In this document: one piece after another, positions 54,415 through 62,775 of the stretch
How the letters are laid out: the number at the start of each line of letters is the position of its first letter
How positions within the stretch are numbered: position 1 is the stretch's first letter
Source of the DNA: DASWJZ01 sp963814905
GTDB taxonomy: Bacteria; Pseudomonadota; Alphaproteobacteria; Rhizobiales; Afifellaceae
Assembly: GCA_963814905.1 (NCBI GenBank)
Contig: CAWFEM010000010.1
Coordinates: 62,001 to 126,000 of the forward strand
DNA: 64,000 nucleotides
Reading direction: 5' to 3'
The notes under the pieces: generated by a model
What the model saw: only the letters and a program-made list of their open reading frames with translations
The model's database searches: none
What the model was told of the DNA's origin: nothing
Made by a program: the position numbers and the translations under genes

Positions 54415-55559
54415 GTCGGTGGCCCGGTTCTGGTGCGCCCGACGATCAGCTCGCGCGACTGGTCGATCAGGACGGCGACGATCACGACGACCCCGACCAC
54501 GATGAACTGCCAGAACGCCTGCACGTTCAGCATCACGAGCCCGGTCGTCAGCACGGCGATGATCAGGGCGCCGATCACGGTCCCGATCACGGTCCCGGCG
54601 CCGCCGAAGAGGCTGACGCCACCGATGATGACGGCGGCGATGGAGGACAAGAGCAACGGGTCGCCGATGACGGCTGAGCCCGCGGTGAAGCGCAGCGTCG
54701 ACAGGAATCCGGCGATGCCCGCCGTCGACGCCGACATGACGTAAAGCATCATGACGCGTCGATCGACCGGGATGCCGGCGCGGCGCGCCGCCTCCATGTT
54801 GCCGCCGATCGCATAGGTGTGCCGGCCGAACTGGGTCTTCCGCAGGATGAACATCGCGATTGCGACGACGATCGCCGTGACCAACACCGGATAGGACAGG
54901 ATGCGGTCCATGCGTCGGAGAAGCTCGCCGGTCAGTTCCGGCGGCGCCAGGAAATAGAAGCCGCCGCCCTCTCCGCGGATCAGGTAGAAGAGCGATTCGT
55001 TGCCATAGGCGCGGATGTCGGCGGGAAGTCCGATGACCGTCGTGTTCTCCGACATCAGAAGCGCCACGCCGCGCACGATGAAGGAGCTTCCGAGCGTGAC
55101 GATGAAGGCCGGCACCTTGAGCTTCGCGATGATGGTGCCGTTGATCAGGCCGACAAATGCCGCACCGGCGACCGCCGCGAGAAACCCGACGACGACCGCC
55201 GGGAACAGCGGCAGCCCCGCATTGAAGGCAGCACGCAGCGCAAGCGCGGAGAGCACCGAGCCGAGGCTCATCACCCATCCGACCGAAAGATCGATGCCGG
55301 CGCCGATGATGACGAAGGTCTGGCCGAGGCCGAGGAGCAGAACCGGGATGATCGCGACCAGAATGTTCTGCGAATTCCGCACGGTCAGGAAATTGACCGA
55401 GCCGCCATTGTAGATCGGCACCGCGATCACGAAGAACACGATCATCAGGCCGAGGAACGCCCAGGCCCAAAGGCGACTGAGCGTGAGGATCAACCGGTGC
55501 CTTCGTGCGACGGCCGACGCGCTGACCGGCGCTTCGATATTCACGTCAGGACTGGCCAA
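54411..55559 (-). CDS. sugar ABC transporter permease (RbsC/XylH family)
   Basis: This 382-aa inner-membrane protein has about ten hydrophobic helices, including LWAWAFLGLMIVFFVIAVPI, NILVAIIPVLLLGLGQTFVI, the family signature GIDLSVGWVMSLGSVLSALA near residues 88-107, GTIIAKLKVPAFIVTLGSSF and AIGGNMEAARRAGIPVDR near 236-253. It forms the channel for the sugar bound by the 55649-56629 protein. It overlaps its ATPase by 4 bp. Confidence 0.92.
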   Translation of the reverse strand: MASPDVNIEAPVSASAVARRHRLILTLSRLWAWAFLGLMIVFFVIAVPIYNGGSVNFLTVRNSQNILVAIIPVLLLGLGQTFVIIGAGIDLSVGWVMSLGSVLSALALRAAFNAGLPLFPAVVVGFLAAVAGAAFVGLINGTIIAKLKVPAFIVTLGSSFIVRGVALLMSENTTVIGLPADIRAYGNESLFYLIRGEGGGFYFLAPPELTGELLRRMDRILSYPVLVTAIVVAIAMFILRKTQFGRHTYAIGGNMEAARRAGIPVDRRVMMLYVMSASTAGIAGFLSTLRFTAGSAVIGDPLLLSSIAAVIIGGVSLFGGAGTVIGTVIGALIIAVLTTGLVMLNVQAFWQFIVVGVVVIVAVLIDQSRELIVGRTRTGPPT

Positions 55560-55594
55560 GCGGCCTCACTGCAAGCTCGCGGTGACAAACGAAA

Positions 55595-55622
55595 TCCGGG
55601 AGGCGCAGCTGCGCCGCCCGGA
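55595..55622 (-). promoter_or_regulatory. intercistronic stem-loop after the sugar-binding protein gene
   Basis: The 14-bp arms TCCGGGAGGCGCAG and CTGCGCCGCCCGGA pair with a single mismatch, 26 bp after the binding-protein stop and before the permease start. There is no U-run in the transcribed direction. It fits a 3' stabiliser/partial terminator that keeps binding protein in excess of permease. Confidence 0.6.
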
Positions 55623-55648
55623 AGATGCAATCCGTCAGGGTCTCTCTA

Positions 55649-56629
55649 CTACTCGGCCTTGTAGATGAAGCGCGAGTAGTTCGGATCGTTGACGTTGTCC
55701 TTGTCGATGATGGCGAAGCCCGTCTGCACGCGCTTCGGCAGGCTCGTCACGCCCGCCGCGTCTGCGGCGGCGAACTCGACGGCCATGTAGCCCATGTCGA
55801 AGGGCTTCTGCGCGAGCACGAGGGTGACGTCGCCCTTGTTGAGCGATTCGATGGCGTCCTTGGTCGCGTCATAGGCGACGACCTGCACGTGACCGCCGAG
55901 CCCGGCATTCACCACCGCGTTGCCCGCGCCCTGCGCGCTGAACACGTTGGTGCCGAAGACGCCGGCGAGATCGGGGTTCTGCTCGATGACCGCCGCGGTC
56001 TGCTGCGCCGCCTTGTTCGGATCGTCGAGATTGTAGTCCGGCCCGAGCACTTTGATATCGGGATAGTCCTTCGCCATCTCCTCCTTGAAGCCCTGCTCGC
56101 GGCCTTCCACCGAGCTGACGTTCGGGTTGGTGGAGTTGATATAGACGGTGCCCTTGCCGCCGATCGACTTGGCCAGACCGCGCGCGGAGATGCGCCCGCC
56201 TTCTACGTTGTCGGAGCCGATATAGCTGATCGGGAACGTCACCGGGCCGTTTACGTAGTCGCCGTCGCCGAGGAACGTATCGACGGTGATGACCTTGATG
56301 CCGGCATCGAGCGCGGCCTGCAGGGCAGGCACCATCTGATCCTTATCGACCGGCGCGGTGATGATGTAGTTCAGGTCGCCGCGCGCGATCATGGCGTTCA
56401 GAAGCGGCGTCTGCGCCTCCACGCCCCATGTCGGCGGGATCTGGGTCACGACCTCGATGCCGAGATCCTTCGCGGCCTTTTTCACGCCGATCTCCATCAC
56501 CTGGTAGAACGGATCGACAACGCCGGGGAGAAAACCGATCTTGATGTTCTCCTGCGCGGTCGCGCCCTGCGAGCCGGCTGCCAGCGCGGCCGCTGTCGCG
56601 AGCGCGAAAAAGAGTTGTCTTTTGGCCAT
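55649..56629 (-). CDS. sugar ABC transporter substrate-binding protein (type I periplasmic, RbsB-like)
   Basis: This 326-aa protein has a signal peptide (MAKRQLFFALATAAALAAG, cleavage after ATAQ). The type I fold shows IKIGFLPGVVDPFYQVMEIG, ARGDLNYIITAPVDKDQM, VITVDTFLGDGDYVN, YIGSDNVEGGRISARGL and GVFGTNVFSAQGAGNAV, close to ribose/xylose-type binding proteins. It is first in the operon binding protein-permease-ATPase-AGE isomerase-Tm-1. The ligand cannot be read from sequence. Confidence 0.92.
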   Translation of the reverse strand: MAKRQLFFALATAAALAAGSQGATAQENIKIGFLPGVVDPFYQVMEIGVKKAAKDLGIEVVTQIPPTWGVEAQTPLLNAMIARGDLNYIITAPVDKDQMVPALQAALDAGIKVITVDTFLGDGDYVNGPVTFPISYIGSDNVEGGRISARGLAKSIGGKGTVYINSTNPNVSSVEGREQGFKEEMAKDYPDIKVLGPDYNLDDPNKAAQQTAAVIEQNPDLAGVFGTNVFSAQGAGNAVVNAGLGGHVQVVAYDATKDAIESLNKGDVTLVLAQKPFDMGYMAVEFAAADAAGVTSLPKRVQTGFAIIDKDNVNDPNYSRFIYKAE

Positions 56630-56721
56630 GAAAAAAATCCTCCCGTCTTTGTTTTCTTACCCTTCGGCCTCTTTTGCCGAATGGAAGCTTGTGATTGAAG
56701 GCGATCCTATCGGAGTGTGGA

Positions 56722-56733
56722 ATTGCGTGCAAT
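56722..56733. promoter_or_regulatory. inverted repeat upstream of the sugar-binding protein operon
   Basis: ATTGC-GT-GCAAT lies about 93 bp before the leftward binding-protein start and 130 bp before the rightward kinase start. Short central-spacer palindromes of this kind are often LacI-family operators, but it differs from the candidate near the lacI-type gene (60376-60387), so a different regulator or chance is possible. Confidence 0.3.
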
Positions 56734-56862
56734 CAAAGAGCCAAAGACTGATCTGTGGCAAGGCGTCCGGCGGCGTTGGCGCGGCTGCGCGGACCCCTCC
56801 CCCAACAACAATCGCGGCCTGTCGCGTGAATATCCGGCCCCGCTTCGACCGGAGGCTGTCGC

Positions 56863-58446
56863 GTGGCGCCTGATCCCGCGCCCGCAGCGCATGACCCGAC
56901 GCCGGGATCGACGGACGACGCTGTCATCATCGGCATCGACGTCGGCACCACTTCGGTCAGAGCCATTGCGTTCGACGCGCGCGGCCGTCGGGTCGCCGCC
57001 GGGACGCGCCCCACCCCGGTGCGACGCTCCACAAGCGGCGGCGAATTCGATCCGGAGGCGATCTACGCCGCGGTCGCCGCGAACCTCGCCGATGTCGGCA
57101 AGGCGCTCGCCGGCCGCAATGTCGCGGGGATCGCTGTCACCAGCATCGGCGAGAGCTGCGTCCTCGTCGACGATCGCGGGCGGGCGCTCGCGCCGTCGAT
57201 CGTCTGGTACGACCGGCGCACGGAAGCCGAGGCGCATGCGATCGAGAGCACACTCGGGCGCGACCGCGTCTTCGCGATCACCGGTCACGCGGTGGACCCG
57301 ATCTTCACCTTGGCGAAGCTCATCTGGATGCGCGAGCACTGGCCCGACGCGATGGCCAAGGCAAGACACGTCCTTCTGATGGCCGACTGGATCGCCTTCC
57401 GGCTTTCCGGTGTCGCCGCCACCGACCCGACGCTCGCCGCGCGCGCGCTCTTTTACGACATAAGGCGGCGCTGCTGGTCGGAGGAGATGCTGGCGCTCGC
57501 AGGTGTCTCAACCGATTTTCCCTCGCCGCTCGCGGCGAGCGGCACACTGCTCGGTCCGATGAAGCGCGACGTGCAGGCGGAGACCGGGCTCGCCGGCGCG
57601 CCGATCATTGCCGTCGGCGGACACGATCACATCGTCGGCGCGCTGGCGACGGGGCTGATGCAACCCGGCACGGCGGTCAACAGCATCGGGACCGCCGAGG
57701 CGCTGGTTCTGGCGACCGAGAACCCGCTCGACGATCCGGAAGTCATTCGCCGCGGTTACGTCCAGGGCGCGATCGAGACCGATCGCAAGCTGTCCTATGT
57801 CGCCGGAGCGATCATGAGCTCCGGGGGCGCGATCGAATGGCTCAGGTCGATCGTCGGCAACATTCCGCAGGAGACGCTGATCGCCGAGGCCGCGTCTGTC
57901 CCGCCCGGCAGCAACGGCGTCGTCTTCCTTCCGCACCTCGCAAACGGTCCCCCGCCGGTTCCCGACGCGAACGCGCGCGGCGCCTTCCTCGGGTTGACGC
58001 AGACCGCTACGCCGGCGGCTCTCTACCGCGCAGTCCTGGAAGGCGTCGCGCTGCAATCGCGCATGATGCTCGACGGCATGGTCACGCTTCCGGGCGTGGG
58101 TGAAGCCAAGACGATCCGCTTGATCGGCGGCACCTCGCGAAACCCGCTCTTTCTTTCGATCAAGGCCAACGTCCTCGGCCGCCCGCTCGTGGTGGTCGAC
58201 GAACCGGAGGCGACGGCGCTTGGCGCCGCACTTTTCGCCGGTGTCGCGGCCGGGCTCTATCCAAACGTTGGGGCGGCGGTCGCCGGCCTCGACCGCAGCG
58301 AGCACATCGTGGAGCCAGACGCGGAAGACGCGGAACGCTACGCGGCGCTGAGGGTCGATGTCTTCCGGCCGCTCCTGGAAAGAATGCGAAGCGTCGATCA
58401 AACGCTTGCCGACGCTGCCGCGAAGAGGGCCGCGCCGGCCGGCTAG
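56863..58446 (+). CDS. FGGY-family carbohydrate kinase
   Basis: This 527-aa sugar kinase has two actin-like domains. The N-terminal part has GIDVGTTSVRAIAFDARGR, AVTSIGESCVLVDDRGRAL, SIVWYDRRTEAEA and VGGHDHIVGALATGLM near residues 248-263; the C-terminal FGGY region has RLIGGTSRNPLFLSIKANVL and EPEATALGAALFAGVAAGLY. Substrate is probably a ketose or polyol; it is not GlpK (no GDQQAA motif). It starts at GTG 56863 with GGAGG 7 bp upstream. It is divergent from the ABC/isomerase operon and converges with the aldolase-like gene. Confidence 0.9.
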   Translation: MAPDPAPAAHDPTPGSTDDAVIIGIDVGTTSVRAIAFDARGRRVAAGTRPTPVRRSTSGGEFDPEAIYAAVAANLADVGKALAGRNVAGIAVTSIGESCVLVDDRGRALAPSIVWYDRRTEAEAHAIESTLGRDRVFAITGHAVDPIFTLAKLIWMREHWPDAMAKARHVLLMADWIAFRLSGVAATDPTLAARALFYDIRRRCWSEEMLALAGVSTDFPSPLAASGTLLGPMKRDVQAETGLAGAPIIAVGGHDHIVGALATGLMQPGTAVNSIGTAEALVLATENPLDDPEVIRRGYVQGAIETDRKLSYVAGAIMSSGGAIEWLRSIVGNIPQETLIAEAASVPPGSNGVVFLPHLANGPPPVPDANARGAFLGLTQTATPAALYRAVLEGVALQSRMMLDGMVTLPGVGEAKTIRLIGGTSRNPLFLSIKANVLGRPLVVVDEPEATALGAALFAGVAAGLYPNVGAAVAGLDRSEHIVEPDAEDAERYAALRVDVFRPLLERMRSVDQTLADAAAKRAAPAG

Positions 58447-58456
58447 TGCGACTCGC

Positions 58457-59443
58457 CTAACCCTTGAGCGCCGCCTCGGTGATCACGCGGTCCTTCGACA
58501 AGGGAAGCGTGGGCTTCTTACCCGCCTTCTTCAGCCCGTCGTGATAGGCCTTCACCGCCTCTTCCGGCTTGATCTCGCGTTCCACGACGGCGCGCATGAA
58601 GGTGACGAGTGCGATCGGGTCTTCCGCGAGGTTGATCTTGCGGCCGAAGAGGGCGACGCGGGCGCCATGACGCTCCGCCTGCGAGATCAGCTCGAAGGTG
58701 TCGCGAGTGGTTCCCTTGGCGCCGCCGAGAATGCCGACGACGAGCCGCCCAGGATCATAGCTTGAGAGCTCTTCCATCGCCCGCGCGCCATTATATTGCA
58801 GCTTCAGGAAGTGCGGGTGATCGGCGCGCATGACACCGGCAAGCGTGCGCACGATGTTGTCGTTGATGAAGGAGCCGATATCGGCGCGGTCGGCGAGACG
58901 GATGTCGAAAGCCGGATTGAACACTTCGAGGAAGTGCCGCAGCTTGTGCTCCGCCACCTCGGCGCGGAAGGCCGAATAGGCCTCGGCGTTTTCCGCGTCG
59001 ATATCCCTCTGGTTTGAGAAGGTGATCGAGTAGAGGCCGAGGTCGACGTATTTCTTCGCCTGGTCGGGGCGCGCGGTGCGATGGTGCCGCGACGGCTCCT
59101 CCTTGTAGCGCCCGCCCCGCGCCGACCAGATGTCGGTGGTGTCGTTCAAGCGGATCGCCGGCGTCACCGGGCTCTTCTTGAAGAGCCCTTCTTCCGACAG
59201 CCGCTCCGTCGAGGAAGCTGAAAGGAGCATGATGTCGACGAGGCCGGAGCGGGTCATCTCGCGGATCGCCTCAAGGTGCGCGGAGCGCGGCTTGAAGCGG
59301 GTCGGGTCCGTCGGGTCCGGTCCGGGCGCGGCCGCGCCGAAACCGATGTCGCCGTCCTTGGCGTCGGCGATGATGAAGTCGGTGGGCTTGTAGGCGCCGG
59401 AGCGGATCGCGGCGAGCTTCGTGTCGAGGGTTTTCTTGGTCAT
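58457..59443 (-). CDS. class I aldolase-like TIM-barrel protein
   Basis: I do not recognise an exact family. The 328-aa protein has TIM-barrel strand motifs (TDFIIADAKDGDIGFGAAA near residues 18-36, DLGLYSITFSNQRDIDAENA, HFLKLQYNGARAMEELSS with Lys and Tyr-Asn) and a C-terminal phosphate-site pattern GILGGAKGTTRDTFEL then RVALFGRKINLAEDPIALV. The last part resembles DeoC/FbaB/LsrF-type class I aldolases, where Lys in the HFLKLQYN strand would be the Schiff-base candidate. With an FGGY kinase and an AGE isomerase nearby, cleavage of a phosphorylated ketose is a reasonable inference. ATG 59443 is preferred; an ATG 24 bp upstream is possible. Confidence 0.7.
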   Translation of the reverse strand: MTKKTLDTKLAAIRSGAYKPTDFIIADAKDGDIGFGAAAPGPDPTDPTRFKPRSAHLEAIREMTRSGLVDIMLLSASSTERLSEEGLFKKSPVTPAIRLNDTTDIWSARGGRYKEEPSRHHRTARPDQAKKYVDLGLYSITFSNQRDIDAENAEAYSAFRAEVAEHKLRHFLEVFNPAFDIRLADRADIGSFINDNIVRTLAGVMRADHPHFLKLQYNGARAMEELSSYDPGRLVVGILGGAKGTTRDTFELISQAERHGARVALFGRKINLAEDPIALVTFMRAVVEREIKPEEAVKAYHDGLKKAGKKPTLPLSKDRVITEAALKG

Positions 59444-59585
59444 CTTACGCGGGTGGGTTGAGAGCACCGGCTTAGTAGAGGGTGCCGCGCCAAAAGGCGA
59501 TAGGGCGCCGCCGCTTTCAGGCGTCCGAGCCGCCGCGGGTGGGGCGACAGCGCGTCGCGCCCGGAAACGGAACCGACGCGGGCTC

Positions 59586-60329
59586 TCAGACCATCCGCAT
59601 CGACATTCCGCCGTCGATAACCAGCGTTTCGCCGGTGATGAACGGGTTCGTCAAAAGCTCGATCGCGGCGGTGGCGACGTTTTCTTCCGTGCCGAAGCGG
59701 CGGAGCGGAATGCGGTTCTCCAGGTTGTTGCGCTCCGCTTCCGGCGTCATTCCGACATGGAAGCGCGTGCGGATGATGCCCGGCTCAACGACGTTGACCC
59801 GGATCCCTTCGTGACCGTGATCGCGGGCAAGCGCGCGCGCCATCTGGGGAAGCGCGCCTTTGACCGTCTGGTAGGCGATGGTCTCTGGGCATCCCCGCAG
59901 GCCGGCGACCGATCCGATCATCAGGAAGCCCCCGCCGCGCTCCGCCAGGGAGGCATGGGCGGCGCGAAAGAGATGAAAGACAGCATGGACGTGGATAGCG
60001 AACGCCGTCTCCCAGTCCTCCGGTGTGAGGTCGGTGATCTTTCCCGGATGCGCGCCTCCCGCCGCCGCGACGACGTAGTCGACACGCCCGAAGCTTTTAA
60101 GCGCGCGTTTGACCAGCCGCTCCGCCGTTGCCGGATCGGCCGCTTCGCCCGGCTCGAACTCGACATCGGTCAACGCTCCGAGCTCGGCGATCGTGGCGTC
60201 GACCTCCGCGTCGCGATTGCGGCCATTGACGACTAGCCGGACTCCCCGCCTGCCGAGCGCCGCTCCGATCGCGGCCCCGATGCCGCGCGTTCCGCCGGTG
60301 ATGATCGCCACTTCGTCGCTTTTGCCCAT
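59586..60329 (-). CDS. SDR family NAD(P)-dependent oxidoreductase
   Basis: This classical SDR of 247 aa has the nucleotide-binding IITGGTRGIGAAIGAALG near residues 9-26, NAG-equivalent VVAAAGGAHPG, catalytic Ser in MIGSVAGLRG and the YxxxK motif AYQTVKGALPQ near residues 151-161, and the C-terminal TGETLVIDGGMSMRMV. AGGAGACC precedes the ATG. It is divergent from the LacI regulator; in this context it probably oxidises a sugar or polyol, but fatty-acid-type reductases look alike. Confidence 0.88.
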   Translation of the reverse strand: MGKSDEVAIITGGTRGIGAAIGAALGRRGVRLVVNGRNRDAEVDATIAELGALTDVEFEPGEAADPATAERLVKRALKSFGRVDYVVAAAGGAHPGKITDLTPEDWETAFAIHVHAVFHLFRAAHASLAERGGGFLMIGSVAGLRGCPETIAYQTVKGALPQMARALARDHGHEGIRVNVVEPGIIRTRFHVGMTPEAERNNLENRIPLRRFGTEENVATAAIELLTNPFITGETLVIDGGMSMRMV

Positions 60330-60375
60330 GGTCTCCTCGCGTCAGGCCACTCCAAACGGCCCTTGAATTCGCTAG

Positions 60376-60387
60376 TAAATCGGTTTA
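60376..60387. promoter_or_regulatory. candidate LacI-family operator
   Basis: TAAAT-CG-GTTTA is a 12-bp CG-centred near-palindrome (4 of 5 pairs), the typical LacI/PurR operator form. It lies in the 129-bp gap between the divergent SDR and lacI-type genes. A second palindrome TGCATGCA is at 60402-60409. Autoregulation and control of the SDR are the likely roles. Confidence 0.5.
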
Positions 60388-60458
60388 ATAGATCGATACA
60401 GTGCATGCAACGGCAATTGTACCGCCTGATTCCGGTGTCCGCAGCGTTGGAAACGAGA

Positions 60459-61553
60459 ATGGTCGACCGCCCGCGTATCCGCGACGTCGCCGCCATGGCC
60501 GGCACCTCGGTCAGCACGGTTTCGAATCTGCTGAACGGTCGCCCAGACCGCATGCGGGCCGCGACCGTCCAGCGCATCGAAGAGGCGATCGAACGCCTCG
60601 GCTATCGCCCAAGCTGGCCGGCGCGGCAGCTGAAGACCGGCTTCACGCCGGTGATCGGTCTCCTGGTTCCCTCGGTCGCAAACCCCTTTCACGGCGCAAT
60701 GGCCCGCGCCGTCGAAATCGCCGCGCAGGCGCGCGGGTTTCAGGTCGTTCTCGGCAACAGCCTGCGCGACGCCTCGCGCGAGAGGCAGTACGCGGAGGAC
60801 TTCTTCGATTTCGGAATCCGCGGCGTCATCGCCGGCTCATCCCCATTCGATCTCGGTCATTTCAACGAGCTCATCGGCCGCGGCCTCTCGATCGTCGCCT
60901 TCGACATGGTGACGACCGCGGAGGGTCTGGAACCGGCGATGGACAGCGTCAGCATGGACAACCGCCGCGCCGGATATCTGGCGACGCGGCACCTGATCGA
61001 GCTTGGGCATTCCCGCATCGGCTACGTCTCGGGCGCAACGCCGACGATGTCCCGCCGCGACCGCCTGCAGGGATATCGGGAGGCGCTCACCGAGGCCGGC
61101 ATCGAGATCGATCCGACGCTGATCGCCGCGGGCGAAGGCGTCTCCGGCTATGACGACACCCATGCCGCCGAACATGGCCGCGCCGCGACCCTCAGCCTCC
61201 TGAGGTTGGCACAACCGCCGACCGCATTGGTGGCGCTGAACGACATGCACGCGGTCGGCGCATGCGCCGCCGTTCGCGAAGCGGGCGGCGCCGTTCCCAC
61301 CGACATATCGGTCGTCGGTATCGACGACATCAACCTCGCCGGCCTTCTCTATCCGCCGCTCACCACGGTCAGGCATCCGATCGAAGAGCTGAGCGAGGCC
61401 GCCGTCGACCTTCTGGTCCGGCGCATCGACCGCCGCGACGAAGGCCCGGCCCAACACATCGTCTTCGAGCCGCACCTCGTCGTGCGGGACTCGACCGCGG
61501 CTCGCGCGGCGAACGGAAACCAGAAAAAGGGAGCACCGCTTTCGAGCGCCTGA
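60459..61553 (+). CDS. LacI family transcriptional regulator
   Basis: This 364-aa protein (from MVDRPRIRD) has the LacI helix-turn-helix and hinge RIRDVAAMAGTSVSTVSNLL near residues 5-24, then the periplasmic-binding-like effector domain (IGLLVPSVANPFHGAMARAV, TRHLIELGHSRIGYVSGA, ALVALNDMHAVGACAAVR, SVVGIDDINLAGLLYPPLTT). The frame is open about 96 bp further upstream, but family alignment and the operator position favour ATG 60459. It directly precedes the RhaS/LsrB-type binding-protein gene and probably regulates it. Confidence 0.92.
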   Translation: MVDRPRIRDVAAMAGTSVSTVSNLLNGRPDRMRAATVQRIEEAIERLGYRPSWPARQLKTGFTPVIGLLVPSVANPFHGAMARAVEIAAQARGFQVVLGNSLRDASRERQYAEDFFDFGIRGVIAGSSPFDLGHFNELIGRGLSIVAFDMVTTAEGLEPAMDSVSMDNRRAGYLATRHLIELGHSRIGYVSGATPTMSRRDRLQGYREALTEAGIEIDPTLIAAGEGVSGYDDTHAAEHGRAATLSLLRLAQPPTALVALNDMHAVGACAAVREAGGAVPTDISVVGIDDINLAGLLYPPLTTVRHPIEELSEAAVDLLVRRIDRRDEGPAQHIVFEPHLVVRDSTAARAANGNQKKGAPLSSA

Positions 61554-61621
61554 TCGAGGCGCTCGTTTCTATGGGGTTTTCCGACCCCCGTCTCAGCCAA
61601 GGAACACAAAGGGAGGAAGTC

Positions 61622-62650
61622 ATGATCAAGAAGCGTTTCAAATTCCTGACCGCGGTCGCGCTGGCGGCCGCTCCGCTTGTCGCCGTCTCGCTCTGGCCCG
61701 GCGCCCAACCCGCCCGAGCCGACGACTTTGAGCTCGCGATGGTGATCAAGTCGACCACCAATCCCTATTATATGGCCACGCTCAGCGGTGCTGAGATCGC
61801 CGCCGGCGAGATCGGCGGCACCGCCAAGAACTACGGGCCCACGCAATCGAGCGCGCAGGCCCAGGTCGACCTCATCAACAATCTTGCGGATCGCCACGTT
61901 CCCGCGATCGCGGTCGCGCCGAGCGATCCGGACGCGGTCGTGCCGGCCATGAAGCGGGCGCAAAAACTGGGCGCGAAGGTCATGACCTTCGATGCCGATT
62001 CCGGCGTCGAAGGACGTCCGTTCTTCGTCAATCAGGCGACCAGCGATTCAATCGGCCGCTACGGCGCCATCCTCCTCGTCAAAGCGATGGGCGGCGATCC
62101 GAAAGGACAGGTCGCCATCGTCTCGGCGCAGCCGACAGCCGCCAACCAGAACCTCTGGATCGAGGCTTTCAAGGACGAGATGAGCAAGTATCCCGATGTC
62201 GAGATCGTCGACACGGTCTATGGATACGACAATGAGCAGAAGGCGTTCGACGCGACCGTGGCGCTGACCACGAAGTATCCGGATCTCGCCGGGATCTTCG
62301 CTCCGACCTGTCCTGGCCTTCCCGCCGTCGCACGCGCTCTTGAGTCGGTCGGCAAGGGTCACGGCAAGATCAAGGTTTCCGGCAACTGCGTCCCGAGCAT
62401 CACCGCCGACTACATGCTCGACGGCACGATCGAGGGCTTCTATCTCTGGGATCCGATCAAGCTGGGCTACGTCACCTACTACGCCGCCAAGCTGATGAGC
62501 GAAGGCAAGTTCGGCGGCAAGATCGGCGATTCCTTCACGATCGCCGATGGAAAGTGGCCGGGTACCTACAAGGTCGACGAAACCGGCCAGATCATCACCG
62601 GCGAGCCGCTGCAGTTTACGGCGGAGAACTACAAGGACTACAATTTCTAG
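61622..62650 (+). CDS. sugar ABC transporter substrate-binding protein (RhaS/LsrB-type)
   Basis: This 342-aa protein has a signal peptide (KFLTAVALAAAPLVAVSL, cleavage near PARA-DD). The fold is that of RhaS/LsrB binding proteins: AMVIKSTTNPYYMATLSGAE, VMTFDADSGVEGRPFFVNQA, PTAANQNLWIEAFKDEM, GFYLWDPIKLGYV and C-terminal ENYKDYNF. At the position of the AI-2-contacting Asp-Gln pair of LsrB (as I recall it) this protein has Asn-Gln, so AI-2 is not the obvious ligand. The start has GGGAGGAAG upstream. The following gene is its ATPase. Confidence 0.9.
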   Translation: MIKKRFKFLTAVALAAAPLVAVSLWPGAQPARADDFELAMVIKSTTNPYYMATLSGAEIAAGEIGGTAKNYGPTQSSAQAQVDLINNLADRHVPAIAVAPSDPDAVVPAMKRAQKLGAKVMTFDADSGVEGRPFFVNQATSDSIGRYGAILLVKAMGGDPKGQVAIVSAQPTAANQNLWIEAFKDEMSKYPDVEIVDTVYGYDNEQKAFDATVALTTKYPDLAGIFAPTCPGLPAVARALESVGKGHGKIKVSGNCVPSITADYMLDGTIEGFYLWDPIKLGYVTYYAAKLMSEGKFGGKIGDSFTIADGKWPGTYKVDETGQIITGEPLQFTAENYKDYNF

Positions 62651-62664
62651 ACGTCGATGACCGG

Positions 62665-62696
62665 GGCGGGGCGCGCGGCTTGGCCGCCGCTCCGCC
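62665..62696 (+). promoter_or_regulatory. stem-loop after the RhaS/LsrB-type binding-protein gene
   Basis: GGCGGGGCGCGCGG and CCGCCGCTCCGCC pair imperfectly (one mismatch, one bulge) around a short loop, 15 bp after the stop codon. It is the third binding-protein gene in this window followed by a strong GC hairpin before the next transporter gene. Confidence 0.5.
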
Positions 62697-62775
62697 GACT
62701 TCCCGGGGGTGGCAACCGCCCTCCGCGAACGAACTCTTTCGCATAGAAGTCTGAACTCGATCGGAGTGCGAAGAA

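Noticed and set aside
51170..59443. Sulfoquinovose (sulfo-EMP) pathway, suggested by the AGE/YihS-like isomerase
   Set aside because: There is no sulfoquinovosidase, and the kinase is FGGY rather than PfkB-type; the isomerase alone is not diagnostic.
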